NCBI RefSeq assembly: GCF_029109325.1
Contig: NZ_JAQKQJ010000018.1
Span: forward strand, 62,001-126,000
Source of the DNA: Nodosilinea sp. PGN35
GTDB taxonomy: Bacteria > Cyanobacteriota > Cyanobacteriia > Phormidesmidales > Phormidesmidaceae
DNA: 64,000 nucleotides
Direction of reading: 5' to 3'
Made by a program: the position numbers and the translations under genes. Shown here piece after piece: positions 42,071 to 50,999 of the stretch. Within the stretch, counting starts at the first letter, position 1; each line of letters begins with the position of its first letter. The notes beneath the pieces are model-generated. The model did no database searches, was not told where the DNA came from, and worked only from the letters and a program-made list of their open reading frames with translations.

Positions 42071-42700
42071 TCAACTGGGCCTCTCTTGATCTAAGTCAAT
42101 TTTGAGGGTGAGCCGCAGGGGCAAAAACAGCTGCCAGCGAATGGCGATCGCCCGCATGCCAAAAATCACCCCCATGGCAATCAATCGACAAAAGGGAGAG
42201 GGTATCAGGTGCAGCAGCACCACGTAGAGTATGCCGCCCAGCACAATGGGGGTGGCGTACAGTTCCCGCGACAGCAGTAGGGTGGGCCGATGGGTCACCA
42301 CATCGCGCACAATGCCCCCGGCGATGCTGGTAATCAGGCCCATCACCACCGCCACGGCAGCGGGGTAGCCAAACAGCAGCGTCTTATCAATGGCCTGGAC
42401 GGCAAACAGCGCCACCCCCATGGCGTCGAGGTAGGAGAGCAGCCGCAGCGGCAGCTTGAGAATAAAGCGAATGCCCAGGAACGTAGCAAAGGACGCCCCC
42501 AGGGCCACCCAAAACGCCGTCAGATCCAGCAGCCAGAAGACCGGCACATTGAGAATCACGTCCCGCAGGGTGCCGCCGCCGATCGCCGTCAGCAGCCCCA
42601 CCACCACAATGCTAAAAATATCGAGGCGCTGCCGAGCTGCCGACAGCACCCCAGAGACGGCAAATACCGCCACCCCCACCTGGGCCAACCAGTATTCCAT
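42071..42700 (-). CDS. UPF0126/TRIC family trimeric cation channel protein
   Basis: 209 residues with seven membrane helices in two inverted-repeat halves. Family motifs: AIGGGTLRDVILNVPVFWL in the first half and SIAGGIVRDVVTHRPTLLL in the second half; the repeated GGG/GGI-RD pattern is diagnostic. Prokaryotic TRIC-type proteins form trimeric monovalent-cation channels. The gene directly precedes the RelE-like gene by 7 bp, on the same strand. It diverges from recA across the small-protein gene at 42739. Confidence 0.9.
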   Translation of the reverse strand: MEYWLAQVGVAVFAVSGVLSAARQRLDIFSIVVVGLLTAIGGGTLRDVILNVPVFWLLDLTAFWVALGASFATFLGIRFILKLPLRLLSYLDAMGVALFAVQAIDKTLLFGYPAAVAVVMGLITSIAGGIVRDVVTHRPTLLLSRELYATPIVLGGILYVVLLHLIPSPFCRLIAMGVIFGMRAIAIRWQLFLPLRLTLKIDLDQERPS

Positions 42701-42738
42701 AGCGCAATTCCAGCGGAGTTCTCCAGAGCACCCGCTGA

Positions 42739-42960
42739 TTATCCCCTACTGCCGCGATCGGGCTCAGCCCCAGTGGAATGGTGAATGAAGAGGCGACCGG
42801 CGGCGATCGCCCCCTCGCTGCTGGGATAGACTTCCCCGTCGTTCAGTACCGCCAACTCGGGGTTGATCACCCAACAGCGGTACCCTAGCCCCTGGTGGTA
42901 GGTCACCCCAGCCACCCAGCCGGGAAATACCGAAACGTGAATCAAGCGACCTGTATCCAT
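42739..42960 (-). CDS. Small conserved hypothetical protein
   Basis: 73 residues: MDTGRLIHVSVFPGWVAGVTY followed by a compact beta-rich region (YRCWVINPELAVLNDGEVY) and a helix (SSEGAIAAGRLFIHH). The codon use and composition look coding and it lies upstream of the TRIC gene by 38 bp on the same strand. The function is not recognised. Confidence 0.6.
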   Translation of the reverse strand: MDTGRLIHVSVFPGWVAGVTYHQGLGYRCWVINPELAVLNDGEVYPSSEGAIAAGRLFIHHSTGAEPDRGSRG

Positions 42961-43235
42961 CGATATTTGGCCCCTTCAGCCTGTGACTAAACCCGTATCT
43001 TTGCCAGCCGACACCAGGGTCTTCTCTGAGCAGGACTATTCAATTTGGTTCAAGCGTACTATACTAATCGAGCAAAGACAACTGACCCAACTCGATATTT
43101 AAGCCCGCCCACCAGTGGGCATTTCCCCCAAGGGCGACTACAATTCTCGGCTGAAGTGAGATTCACTGGGTTCACCTTCAGGCCGTGCCACAGGCCGCAC
43201 CCATCCAGCGACTTAATCTATCTAGCTAGGCAGCT

Positions 43236-44306
43236 ATGGCATCTAAAAACAACGACGTCACCGAAAAGCAAAAAGCCCTTTCGCTAGTGCTCAACCAGAT
43301 TGAGCGCAACTTTGGCAAAGGGGCCATTATGCGCCTGGGGGAAGCCAGCCGCATGACCGTCGAAACCATTCCCACCGGGGCGCTCACCCTTGACCTGGCC
43401 CTGGGGGGCGGGCTGCCTAAGGGGCGGGTGATTGAGATCTACGGCCCCGAAAGCTCCGGCAAAACCACGGTTGCCCTCCACGCCCTGGCCGAGGTGCAGA
43501 AATCTGGCGGCGTGGCCGCCTTTGTCGATGCCGAGCACGCCCTTGACCCCGTCTACGCCAAGGCCCTGGGGGTAAACATTGACGAGCTGCTGGTCTCCCA
43601 GCCCGACACGGGGGAAATGGGTCTGGAGGTGGTCGATCAGCTGGTGCGCTCCGCCGCCGTCGATGTGGTGGTGGTGGACTCCGTAGCGGCCCTGGTGCCC
43701 CGCGCCGAAATTGAGGGCGAAATGGGCGATGCCCACGTCGGCCTCCAGGCCCGCCTGATGAGTCAGGCGCTGCGCAAGATTACCGGCAGCATCGGCAAAT
43801 CGCAGTGTACGGTGATCTTCCTCAATCAGCTGCGGCAGAAAATTGGCATTTCCTACGGCAATCCGGAGGTCACCACCGGGGGCAATGCCCTCAAGTTCTA
43901 CGCTTCGGTGCGCCTCGATATTCGCCGTATTCAAACCCTGAAGAAAGGCACCGAAGAGTACGGCATTCGCGCCAAGGTCAAGATCGCCAAAAATAAGGTG
44001 GCACCGCCCTTTCGCATTGCCGAGTTTGACATTCTCTTTGGCCAAGGCATCTCAACGATGGGCTGCCTGGTTGACCTGGCCGAGCAAACCGACGTGATCA
44101 CTCGCAAGGGGGCCTGGTACAGCTACGACGGCGACAACATTGGCCAGGGCCGCGACAACACCGTGCAGCGCCTGATTGACGATGCTGCCTTTGCCGCCAG
44201 GGTAGAGGCCCAGGTGCGCGAAAAACTGGCTATCAATGGCGCACCGGTCGTGGTAGAAGACCCCGATGAAGCGGTTGGGGATGAGTTCGACGCCGCAGAA
44301 CTATAA
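43236..44306 (+). CDS. recA: Recombinase RecA
   Basis: 356 residues. Walker A GPESSGKT at 70-77, Walker B VVVVDSVAALVP, the L1 loop MGDAHVGLQARLMSQALRK, the L2 region GNPEVTTGGNALKFYASVRLDIRR, and the acidic C terminus (VVEDPDEAVGDEFDAAEL). RecA coats single-stranded DNA, drives strand exchange and, in many bacteria, activates LexA self-cleavage. No convincing LexA box was found in the 275 bases upstream. It is monocistronic. The ATG at 43236 gives the standard N terminus MASKNNDVTEKQKAL. Confidence 0.98.
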   Translation: MASKNNDVTEKQKALSLVLNQIERNFGKGAIMRLGEASRMTVETIPTGALTLDLALGGGLPKGRVIEIYGPESSGKTTVALHALAEVQKSGGVAAFVDAEHALDPVYAKALGVNIDELLVSQPDTGEMGLEVVDQLVRSAAVDVVVVDSVAALVPRAEIEGEMGDAHVGLQARLMSQALRKITGSIGKSQCTVIFLNQLRQKIGISYGNPEVTTGGNALKFYASVRLDIRRIQTLKKGTEEYGIRAKVKIAKNKVAPPFRIAEFDILFGQGISTMGCLVDLAEQTDVITRKGAWYSYDGDNIGQGRDNTVQRLIDDAAFAARVEAQVREKLAINGAPVVVEDPDEAVGDEFDAAEL

Positions 44307-44405
44307 ACTGACCCTCTGCCTCTACAGGCGCTGCCTCCTACCGGAGGTAGTAGTCCTTTCGGGTCGTTCCGGGGGAAGATGGGGCTACGCTTAGTTTCCT
44401 ACTCT

Positions 44406-45218
44406 ATGGCTACTCCCCAAACTCGTTCTGGTTCCGGGCTGGGCCTGGCCATTGCCACGGTGGTTGCCGTGGTGGCTGCTGTGGTGTTTAACACCCTCTC
44501 CAATCGCTTCCCGCCCGGGGGGCAAAACGTCGGTCAAATTTCCAATACCATTTTGGCGGGGGTGCTGATTACTCCGGCTAACTACGCCTTTGCCATCTGG
44601 GGCATCATTTACCTAGGCCTGTTGGCCTATGCCATTTACCAGTTTCATCCCGAGCGGCGGCAAGAGCCTCAGCTCCAGCGGGTCAACAAGCTGCTGATCG
44701 CGGCCTGCGTGGCTCAGACCATCTGGATTTGGCTATTTTCTGTGCAGCAGTTTGGCTGGTCTATTGTGGCCATGCTGGGCATTTTGATCCCCCTGATTGG
44801 TATTTACCTGACTCTAAACATTGGTCTGGATCGTCAGCAACCGACCCGGGGCTACCGCGTCTCTCGCCTGCGTCGCTGGATGGCGCACATTCCCTTTAGT
44901 CTCTACCTGAGCTGGATTGCGGTGGCCACCATTGTCAATGTGGCGTCGGCCCTCTACGCAACGAACTGGGGGGGCTGGGGAATATCGGCGGTCACCTGGA
45001 CGGTAGCCATGATCGTCGTGGCCGCCGTCCTGGCGGAAGTGGTGATTTACCAGCGGGGCGATGTCGCCTTCGCCCTGGTGTTTGTGTGGGCTTTAGTGGC
45101 GATCGCCGTGCGCCAGAGCGATATCCCAGCTATTCGGTGGATGGCGCTGATCGGGGCGGGAGTGCTGGTGTTTTGGCTACTGCTGGTGAAACGGGGCTGG
45201 CCCAAGCGGTTGGAGTAG
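44406..45218 (+). CDS. TspO/MBR-related tryptophan-rich membrane protein
   Basis: 270 residues from ATG 44406; an upstream ATG (44379) would add nine residues but has its purine tract too close. About seven membrane helices; LITPANYAFAIWGIIYLGLLAY and ACVAQTIWIWLFSVQQFGW are typical of the long, TspO-related 'tryptophan-rich sensory protein' family of cyanobacteria. TspO binds tetrapyrroles; whether this longer relative does is unknown. It lies 99 bp downstream of recA on the same strand. Confidence 0.8.
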   Translation: MATPQTRSGSGLGLAIATVVAVVAAVVFNTLSNRFPPGGQNVGQISNTILAGVLITPANYAFAIWGIIYLGLLAYAIYQFHPERRQEPQLQRVNKLLIAACVAQTIWIWLFSVQQFGWSIVAMLGILIPLIGIYLTLNIGLDRQQPTRGYRVSRLRRWMAHIPFSLYLSWIAVATIVNVASALYATNWGGWGISAVTWTVAMIVVAAVLAEVVIYQRGDVAFALVFVWALVAIAVRQSDIPAIRWMALIGAGVLVFWLLLVKRGWPKRLE

Positions 45219-45223
45219 CCAGC

Positions 45224-45258
45224 CGTCCTGTGTTGGCCGCAGCCGCCAACACAGGACG
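45224..45258 (+). terminator. Perfect 14-bp-stem hairpin
   Basis: CGTCCTGTGTTGGC (45224-45237) and GCCAACACAGGACG (45245-45258) are exact complements, 6 bp after the stop of the TspO-related gene. No T-run follows closely, though TAATAAAA occurs 13 bases on. It could be a terminator or processing stem. Confidence 0.55.
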
Positions 45259-45317
45259 ACCGCAGTGGGATAATAAAAGCGCAGCATTTTTCGCTGCTGA
45301 CCTTTTAACTACCGCCC

Positions 45318-46874
45318 ATGACCTCTAAACCCGACTCAACCCCGTCCTGGCTTTCGCTTAAGCGCCTTTTTCTGGTCATTGTGACGGCCCTGGTGGGGCT
45401 AGTGCTGGTGCAGTCGCTGCTGAGCAGCTGGAATGAACCCCAGGTTGCGAGCCAGCTCCAGCTCTACCAGACCGATTTACTGCTGGAGGGCAGCGCCTGG
45501 AAGGGGGCAGGGCTCCCCGAGGAGCAGTGGCCTGTGCTGCGCGAAGGGTTGTTGGGTAAAGACCCCGTGGCCAATGCCCAAAAGCAGTACGAAGAGGTGC
45601 GCGAAGGGGCCGTTGAGGCTATGGCGCGCTGGCGATCGCAGACACCAGCTGCCGAGTCGCTGGCCGACGGGGCCAACGCGGGCAAACCCCTGGCTCGACG
45701 GCTGCAAACCGCCCTTGGCCAGCAGCGGGCGCTGATCCACCGCCTCGACCTGCGGCTGGGGCTGATGGATGCCTACCAGGGGCGGCCTGCCGCCGCCCTG
45801 GAACGCTGGGAGCAGGTGCGCAACAGCGATACGGCCTTGGCCCCCACGGTGCGCACCGCCGACACCCTGACGCGCCTCTGGCAGGGCGGCGAGGTGCTGC
45901 CCGAGGATGAAGCCTGGCTGGGGCAGCACCTCAACGGCTGGTTCAAATACCGCGCCCTCGACCAGCTCTACGGGGTGGAAGCCCGAGCGGACGATCGCGC
46001 CCAGCTCCAGGTTCAGGAGCAAGAGACGGCCCAGGCCAAACTGGTCAAGCTGGCCCTGGTGGGTGTGGTGCCGAGCCTGGGGGCGATCACTGGCGTAGGG
46101 TTGATTCTATGGCTGGTGGCCCAGCGGGTGCTGCGGGGTGGGCAGTCGGTGCTGCGCCAAAACGCCGGGCGCGGCTGGGAGATTCCCTGGACGGGTGAGA
46201 CCGTCTGGCAGGTGCTGATCGTCGGGTTTTTCTTTGTGGGGCAAATTCTGCTGCCCCTGGTGCTGGGGGGGCTGGGCTTCAGCAGCGGCAGTCTCAGCAG
46301 CCGGGGGCGAGCAATATTTTCGCTGGTCTACTATCTGCTGATGGCGGCGGGGTCTCTGGGGGTGCTGTGGTGGTCGATTCGCCCGTACCGGCCGGTGCCT
46401 GAGGACATGTTTAGCCTGAAGCCGTCGCGCTCCGGGCTGCTGTGGGGGGTCGGGGGCTACTTTGTCGCCGTGCCGCTGATGTTTGGGGTGGCCCTGCTCA
46501 ACCAAAAAATTTGGCAGGGGCAGGGGGGCAGCAACCCGCTGCTGCAAACGGTGCTCGAAGAGCAGGATGGCGTGGCGCTGCTGGTGTTCTTTCTGACGGC
46601 AGCGATCGCCGCTCCCCTGTTTGAAGAAGTGCTGTTTCGCGGCTTTTTGCTGCCCTCGTTGACCCGCTACCTGTCGGTGGGCTGGGCGATCGCCCTTAGC
46701 GCCTTCATCTTTGCCGCCGCCCACCTGAGCCTGTCGGAGGTGCTGCCCCTGACGCTGCTGGGGGCAATTTTGGGGTTTGTCTATACGCGATCGCGCACCC
46801 TGATTTCCCCCATGGTGCTCCACAGCGCCTGGAACAGCGCCACCATGCTGGGGCTGTTTATTCTGGGCGGCTAG
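45318..46874 (+). CDS. CPBP family intramembrane metalloprotease
   Basis: 518 residues. One N-terminal membrane helix (about 16-36), then a 180-residue soluble region (helical, TPR-like: LMDAYQGRPAAALERWEQV), then a membrane-embedded C-terminal half. The CPBP/CAAX-protease motifs are PLFEEVLFRGFLLP (EExxxR), AAHLSLSEVLPL (second His) and VLHSAWNSATM (HxxxN/S). The enlarged N-terminal region is typical of cyanobacterial members. Substrates are not known. Confidence 0.88.
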   Translation: MTSKPDSTPSWLSLKRLFLVIVTALVGLVLVQSLLSSWNEPQVASQLQLYQTDLLLEGSAWKGAGLPEEQWPVLREGLLGKDPVANAQKQYEEVREGAVEAMARWRSQTPAAESLADGANAGKPLARRLQTALGQQRALIHRLDLRLGLMDAYQGRPAAALERWEQVRNSDTALAPTVRTADTLTRLWQGGEVLPEDEAWLGQHLNGWFKYRALDQLYGVEARADDRAQLQVQEQETAQAKLVKLALVGVVPSLGAITGVGLILWLVAQRVLRGGQSVLRQNAGRGWEIPWTGETVWQVLIVGFFFVGQILLPLVLGGLGFSSGSLSSRGRAIFSLVYYLLMAAGSLGVLWWSIRPYRPVPEDMFSLKPSRSGLLWGVGGYFVAVPLMFGVALLNQKIWQGQGGSNPLLQTVLEEQDGVALLVFFLTAAIAAPLFEEVLFRGFLLPSLTRYLSVGWAIALSAFIFAAAHLSLSEVLPLTLLGAILGFVYTRSRTLISPMVLHSAWNSATMLGLFILGG

Positions 46875-46942
46875 ATTCTGGATTGGCGGGGTTGACTGCT
46901 GTAGAAGGGGGTAAGACTTGCCCCCTCGCTGGAGTTTTTGCC

Positions 46943-47518
46943 GTGCCCTGCTATTGTGCTTATCCCGTCAAAGCCCTGGCGCTGGGGCTGATGGCCACCG
47001 CCCTGCTGGGGTGCAGCCTCAGTCAGCCAGCCCCTGAGTCCTCCGCTGGTGGTGCGGCGGCACCGCCAGCGAGCGTCCCCGCACCGCTGGCCCAGCAGGG
47101 GTTGCTCCAGACCGCCCAGGTGACCATTGGCGGTGTTGCCATCACCATGGACGAAGCCGAGATTCGCCGGGTGCTGGGCGAACCCACTGCCGTCGTAGAC
47201 GAAGAATCGGGCTGCTGCGGGCTGCTGCGCCGTCTGGAGTACCCCACCCTGACCACCAGCCTCATCAAGGGCGACGACAGCGACCCCGATTTCATCTATG
47301 CTCTGCGTACCGACAGCTTGGGTGTCTCTGCCGCCGGGGTGAGCGTGGGCGACAGGAGTGAGGCGGTGCTCAGCACCTTTGGGCCGCCCGCCGAAGATAT
47401 TGTGGAAGCGGACCAGCGATCGCTCGTCTACGTCGTCGAGATTGACGCCGACCGCCTGGTCTTTGAGCTGGTAGACGATACGGTCACTTCAATTGGCTAC
47501 TACTCGCTCCTCAACTAG
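46943..47518 (+). CDS. Lipoprotein of unknown function
   Basis: 191 residues from GTG 46943, with GGAG 8 bp before it; the longer reading from 46883 would bury the signal. The lipobox ATALLGC places the modified Cys at about residue 24 and the mature protein in the membrane-facing periplasm. After a Pro/Ala-rich spacer comes a domain with VTIGGVAITMDEAEIRRVLGEP, GVSVGDRSEAVLSTFGPP and IGYYSLLN. This looks like a small BamE/SmpA-like or stalk-type fold, but the match is weak. Confidence 0.7.
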   Translation: MPCYCAYPVKALALGLMATALLGCSLSQPAPESSAGGAAAPPASVPAPLAQQGLLQTAQVTIGGVAITMDEAEIRRVLGEPTAVVDEESGCCGLLRRLEYPTLTTSLIKGDDSDPDFIYALRTDSLGVSAAGVSVGDRSEAVLSTFGPPAEDIVEADQRSLVYVVEIDADRLVFELVDDTVTSIGYYSLLN

Positions 47519-47561
47519 GCGATCGCCTCCCCAGCCGCCGCCCAGCGCTATCATAGGCACC

Positions 47562-48872
47562 ATGATTACCCTCCTCCACCTGTCTGACATCCACATGGGC
47601 AGTGGGTTTGCCCACGGTCGCCTCAACCCCGACACCGGCCTCAACACCCGTCTAGAAGACTTCATTGCTGCCCTCACCCGCTGCATCGATCGCGCCCTGG
47701 CCGAACCGGTCGATCTGGTGCTGTTCGGCGGCGATGCCTTTCCCGATGCCACGCCGCCGCCCCTGGTGCACCAGGCCCTGGCCCGCCAGTTTTGCCGGCT
47801 GTCAGCGGCGGGCATTCCCACGGTGCTGCTGGTGGGCAACCACGACCAGCATGCCCAGGGGTTGGGGGGGGCTAGCCTGTCGATCTACAGAACCCTGGGC
47901 GTGCCGGAGGTGGTGGTGGGCGATCGCCTCGAAACCCATCGCCTCGAAACCCGCAGCGGCCCGGTGCAGATAGTTACCCTGCCCTGGCTGACCAAATCGA
48001 CCCTGCTCACCCGTCCCGAAACCGAGGGGCTCTCCATGGCCCAGGTCAACGAGCTGTTGCTCGACCGCCTGCGGGTGGCCCTAGAGGGTGAAATTCGTCG
48101 CCTCGACCCCGCCATTCCCGCTATTTTGCTGGCCCACGCCATGGTAGACACCGCCACCTACGGGGCCGAGCGATTTTTGGCCACTGGTCGGGGCTTTAAT
48201 ATTCCCATGGCGATGCTGGCCCGCCCCTGCTTTGACTACGTGGCTCTGGGCCACGTGCACCGCCACCAGGTGCTCTGCGAACAGCCCCTGATGATCTACC
48301 CCGGCAGCATTGAGCGGGTTGACTTTAGCGAAGAAGCCGAAGAAAAAGGCTACCTGCTAGTTCGGGTGGAGAAGAACCGCACCCAGGCCGAGTTTTGCCC
48401 CCTGCCCGTGCGCCCGTTCAAAACTATTCAGGTCGATCTCACCGGGGTAGAGCATCCCCAGGCCGGGCTGGAGCGGGCGATCGCCAAGGCCGACATCACC
48501 GACGCCGTGGTGCGCTGCCTCTACACCCTGCGCACCGACCAGGTCGATCAGATCGATCAGTCTGCCCTGGAGACGGTTTTGGCCGCCGCCCACACCTACA
48601 CCCTTCAGCCCGAGCTGAAGGCCCAAACCAGCCGCAGCCGTCTGCCCGAACTGGGCACCGACAGCACCCTCGATCCACTGGCGGCCCTGGGCACCTACCT
48701 GGCCAACCGTGAAGACCTCACCGACCTGGCCGAGGCCATGCTGGCCGCCGCCGCCGCCCTGATGGCCGATGAAACCGAGGTTGACCTGCCCCTTGAGCCC
48801 GCCGCTATCGACCTAGACGACCTCAACAGCCTGGCGCTCGAAGAGACCGCCCAGCAGCTGCGCCTGCTCTAA
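47562..48872 (+). CDS. sbcD: Exonuclease SbcD / Mre11-like metallophosphoesterase
   Basis: 436 residues from ATG 47562. Metallophosphoesterase motifs: LHLSDIHMG (DxH), LVLFGGDAFP (GGD; usually GDxxD), LLVGNHDQ (GNHD), ILLAHAMVD and YVALGHVHRHQ (GHxH). The C-terminal ~120 residues form the capping part with an Ala-rich helical tail. With SbcC it cleaves hairpins and double-strand ends. No sbcC lies nearby. It follows the lipoprotein gene by 43 bp. The second motif has Ala-Phe-Pro where a typical enzyme reads Leu-Phe-Asp; its effect is unknown. Confidence 0.88.
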   Translation: MITLLHLSDIHMGSGFAHGRLNPDTGLNTRLEDFIAALTRCIDRALAEPVDLVLFGGDAFPDATPPPLVHQALARQFCRLSAAGIPTVLLVGNHDQHAQGLGGASLSIYRTLGVPEVVVGDRLETHRLETRSGPVQIVTLPWLTKSTLLTRPETEGLSMAQVNELLLDRLRVALEGEIRRLDPAIPAILLAHAMVDTATYGAERFLATGRGFNIPMAMLARPCFDYVALGHVHRHQVLCEQPLMIYPGSIERVDFSEEAEEKGYLLVRVEKNRTQAEFCPLPVRPFKTIQVDLTGVEHPQAGLERAIAKADITDAVVRCLYTLRTDQVDQIDQSALETVLAAAHTYTLQPELKAQTSRSRLPELGTDSTLDPLAALGTYLANREDLTDLAEAMLAAAAALMADETEVDLPLEPAAIDLDDLNSLALEETAQQLRLL

Positions 48873-48925
48873 TTACTTCAGTCGCGGAGGCCAAATGCTT
48901 TCCTGGAAATTAGGATTAGCCCCAA

Positions 48926-50041
48926 TCAGCGTTGCAGGCTATCCACTGCTAAATCGGTCGCAATGATGTGTAAATCGACCTGGGGTAAGCCGCGCATCAG
49001 TCGTTGAATAATCGAGCCTTGAAACAGCAGTTGCCAGCGCGATCGCCGCGTTTCTCCCAGCACAATCTGAGTAATATGGTGCTGCGTGGCAGTATCCAAA
49101 ATCGCGGCCACCACAGACTCAGAATCTACCCGCAAAAACTCGCCCTCAAATTCTTCACACAGCCGCTTGCAGGTTTCGATATGAAGCGCTTCTGCCTTTG
49201 ACAGAAATTGGTGAGGATGGGCAACAAACAGCACATAAAAGCGACCGTTCATCTGGCTGGCAATGCGCGCACCCCGCCGCAGAAGCTGAATTGAACTGGG
49301 ATAAGTAGATACACAGACCAGAATACGTTCCTGAATGTTGCAGTAGTTCTGGGTATTGCTTTCGCGCCCATTTTCTTCAATGTTATCGGCTACTTCGCGC
49401 AGAGCGAGTTCTCTTAGCGCCACCAGATTTTGTCGCTTAAAAAAGTTCTGCAATGCCAGATCGATCTTGACAGGAGCATAGATTTTGCCCGCCTGTAAAC
49501 GCTCCTGCAAGGTTTCGGGGGTTACATCAACGACCACGACTTCGTCAGCCTCATCGAGGAGGCGATCGGGCACCCGTTCTCTCACGACCACACCAGAGAT
49601 TTTGTGCACCAGGTCATTTAAGCTCTCTAGATGCTGAATGTTGATGGTGGAATACAAATCAATCCCTGCCTCTAAAATCTTCTCCACATCTTGATAACGC
49701 TTCTCTCGTAGCGAACCAGGGACGTTGGTATGGGCCAATTCATCGACCAGCACCAACTGCGGGCGACGGTCAAGAATGCCCTGCGTATCCATTTCCATCA
49801 AGCTCCGCCCCTGCCAAGCCATCGGTTTCAGCGGAACTTGCTCTAAACCATCAGCCTTCTCGGCAGTCTCTGCTCTCCCGTGGGTTTCTAACAGCCCAAT
49901 CACTACATCAAATCCTTCCCGCTTGAGCTGTTGTCCCTCTTCCAGCATGCGGTAGGTTTTGCCCACGCCAGGGGCCATGCCGATAAAGACTTTGTGCTTG
50001 CCACGGCGGGGGGAGGAGAGGGATTGGGCAGGGTGGTACAT
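48926..50041 (-). CDS. kdpD: KdpD N-terminal-type sensor protein (no kinase domain)
   Basis: 371 residues. The KdpD domain is present: Walker A GMAPGVGKT (21-29), VVIGLLETHGRAETA, LVLVDELAHTNVPGS (Walker B), and YSTINIQHLESLND. A universal-stress-protein domain follows (ILVCVSTYPSSIQLLRRG to VLGETRRSRWQLLF). The membrane and histidine-kinase parts of E. coli KdpD are missing, as usual in cyanobacteria. The protein binds ATP and probably senses potassium or turgor signals; a partner kinase must relay the signal. It is the last gene of the kdp operon. Confidence 0.92.
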   Translation of the reverse strand: MYHPAQSLSSPRRGKHKVFIGMAPGVGKTYRMLEEGQQLKREGFDVVIGLLETHGRAETAEKADGLEQVPLKPMAWQGRSLMEMDTQGILDRRPQLVLVDELAHTNVPGSLREKRYQDVEKILEAGIDLYSTINIQHLESLNDLVHKISGVVVRERVPDRLLDEADEVVVVDVTPETLQERLQAGKIYAPVKIDLALQNFFKRQNLVALRELALREVADNIEENGRESNTQNYCNIQERILVCVSTYPSSIQLLRRGARIASQMNGRFYVLFVAHPHQFLSKAEALHIETCKRLCEEFEGEFLRVDSESVVAAILDTATQHHITQIVLGETRRSRWQLLFQGSIIQRLMRGLPQVDLHIIATDLAVDSLQR

Positions 50042-50054
50042 GGGGGAGGGGAAG

Positions 50055-50088
50055 GTGTGAACGTGTGAATGTGTGAACGTTTCAACGC
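50055..50088. repeat. Octamer array O1 (kdpC-kdpD junction)
   Basis: About four units of period 8: GTGTGAAC, GTGTGAAT, GTGTGAAC, GTTTCAAC. It lies between the kdpC stop and the kdpD start. Confidence 0.85.
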
Positions 50089-50094
50089 CTTTTT

Positions 50095-50664
50095 TCAGAG
50101 ATTATCTAGGGCTACATTTAGGGACAGGACGTTGACGCCGGGTTCACCGAAAATGCCCAGGAAGCGACCGTCGGTGTTTTGGGTGATGAGCGATCGCACC
50201 TCGTCTGCCGACAGCCCTCGCGCCTGGGCCACCCGCTCTACCTGGGCCTCGGCAGCGGCGGGAGAAATGTGGGGGTCAAGGCCAGACCCAGATGAATAGA
50301 GCAGGTCGGCGGTGGGTTCAATGCCCTCACTGCGGAGGCGCTGAGCTTCCGCCTGAATGTACTCAAAAAGTTCGGGATTGTCGGGGGCCAGGTTACTGCC
50401 GCCGGATATGCCCGTGGGATTAGCCTCTTCTCCTTCGCTATAGGCAATAACGCTGGGGCGACTCAAGAAGTATGCATCGTCGGTAAAGGTTTGGCCAATC
50501 AACGCTGAACCCACCACTTCACCCTGGGCATTGGTCAATAGGCTGCCGTTGGCCTGGTAGGGAAACGCCGTTTGGCCAATTAAAAAAATCAGAAGTGGGT
50601 ACAGGAATGCCGTCAAAATCCAGAGGGTGGCGATGCTGCGGATGCTGATGATGAGGTCTTGCAT
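50095..50664 (-). CDS. kdpC: Potassium-transporting ATPase subunit KdpC
   Basis: 189 residues. One N-terminal membrane helix (about 10-32), then a soluble region with the KdpC hallmarks: VVGSALIGQTF, YFLSRPSVIAY, SGGSNLAPDNPEL, GSGLDPHISPAAAEAQV, and RFLGIFGEPGVNVLSLNVAL. KdpC stabilises the KdpFABC complex in the plasma membrane and may boost ATP affinity. It ends 53 bp before the kdpD start, with an octamer array in between. Confidence 0.96.
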   Translation of the reverse strand: MQDLIISIRSIATLWILTAFLYPLLIFLIGQTAFPYQANGSLLTNAQGEVVGSALIGQTFTDDAYFLSRPSVIAYSEGEEANPTGISGGSNLAPDNPELFEYIQAEAQRLRSEGIEPTADLLYSSGSGLDPHISPAAAEAQVERVAQARGLSADEVRSLITQNTDGRFLGIFGEPGVNVLSLNVALDNL

Positions 50665-50678
50665 GGGATGGTGGGGAT

Positions 50679-50730
50679 AGAACGTGCGAATGTGCGAACG
50701 TTGGAACGTGTAAACGTGGGAACGTTAGAA
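50679..50730. repeat. Octamer array O2 (kdpF-kdpC junction)
   Basis: Six units of period 8 with core AACGT: AGAACGTG, CGAATGTG, CGAACGTT, GGAACGTG, TAAACGTG, GGAACGTT, ending in AGAA. The last unit contains the stop codon of the KdpF-like gene (reverse TTCTAACG). Confidence 0.9.
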
Positions 50731-50916
50731 TTTTTCGGGTTGGAGGATGACTAGGGTGAGGTAGATGGCTAAGCCGAGGATGACTAGACCGAGAAGGCCG
50801 AACGCGTAGACGGTGCCACGGGCGATTTCGTTACCGGTGGCGGCGTAGAGGGCGGGTGCGATCGCGGCGTTAGCTAACAAGCCCAGTAGCAAGATTTTTG
50901 GCAGAGTAGGGTTCAT
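50725..50916 (-). CDS. kdpF: KdpF/KdpG-like small subunit of the Kdp potassium pump
   Basis: 63 residues from ATG 50916. Two membrane helices (about 8-24 and 37-58) are followed by the C-terminal LVILQPEKF, which matches the KdpF consensus ending in PEKF. KdpF is a small stabilising peptide of the complex; Anabaena has a comparable gene called kdpG between kdpB and kdpC, and this one is in the same place. The stop codon falls inside an octamer repeat. Confidence 0.8.
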   Translation of the reverse strand: MNPTLPKILLLGLLANAAIAPALYAATGNEIARGTVYAFGLLGLVILGLAIYLTLVILQPEKF

Positions 50917-50955
50917 GGAAAGACGTGGGTTGTGGGGGGAATAACTGATTTTTTT

Positions 50956-50999
50956 GAACGTGTGAACGTGCAAACGTGCGAACGTTCACACGTTAGAAC
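50956..50999. repeat. Octamer array O3 (kdpB-kdpF junction), with strand switch
   Basis: Units TGAACGTG, TGAACGTG, CAAACGTG, CGAACGTT, CACACGTT, AGAAC: the array switches orientation within the run, so GAACGTTC and its neighbours form a palindrome. The end supplies the TAA stop of kdpB. Confidence 0.88.

Noticed and set aside
42961..43235. LexA box in front of recA
   Set aside because: CGTACTATACT near 43056 resembles part of the cyanobacterial site, but the second half-site does not fit.
43045..43287. 80-codon forward open frame overlapping the recA start
   Set aside because: It covers the recA leader in another frame; no coding signal.
48926..50041. kdpD as a truncated pseudogene
   Set aside because: Short KdpD proteins lacking the kinase part are the normal cyanobacterial form and the reading frame is clean.
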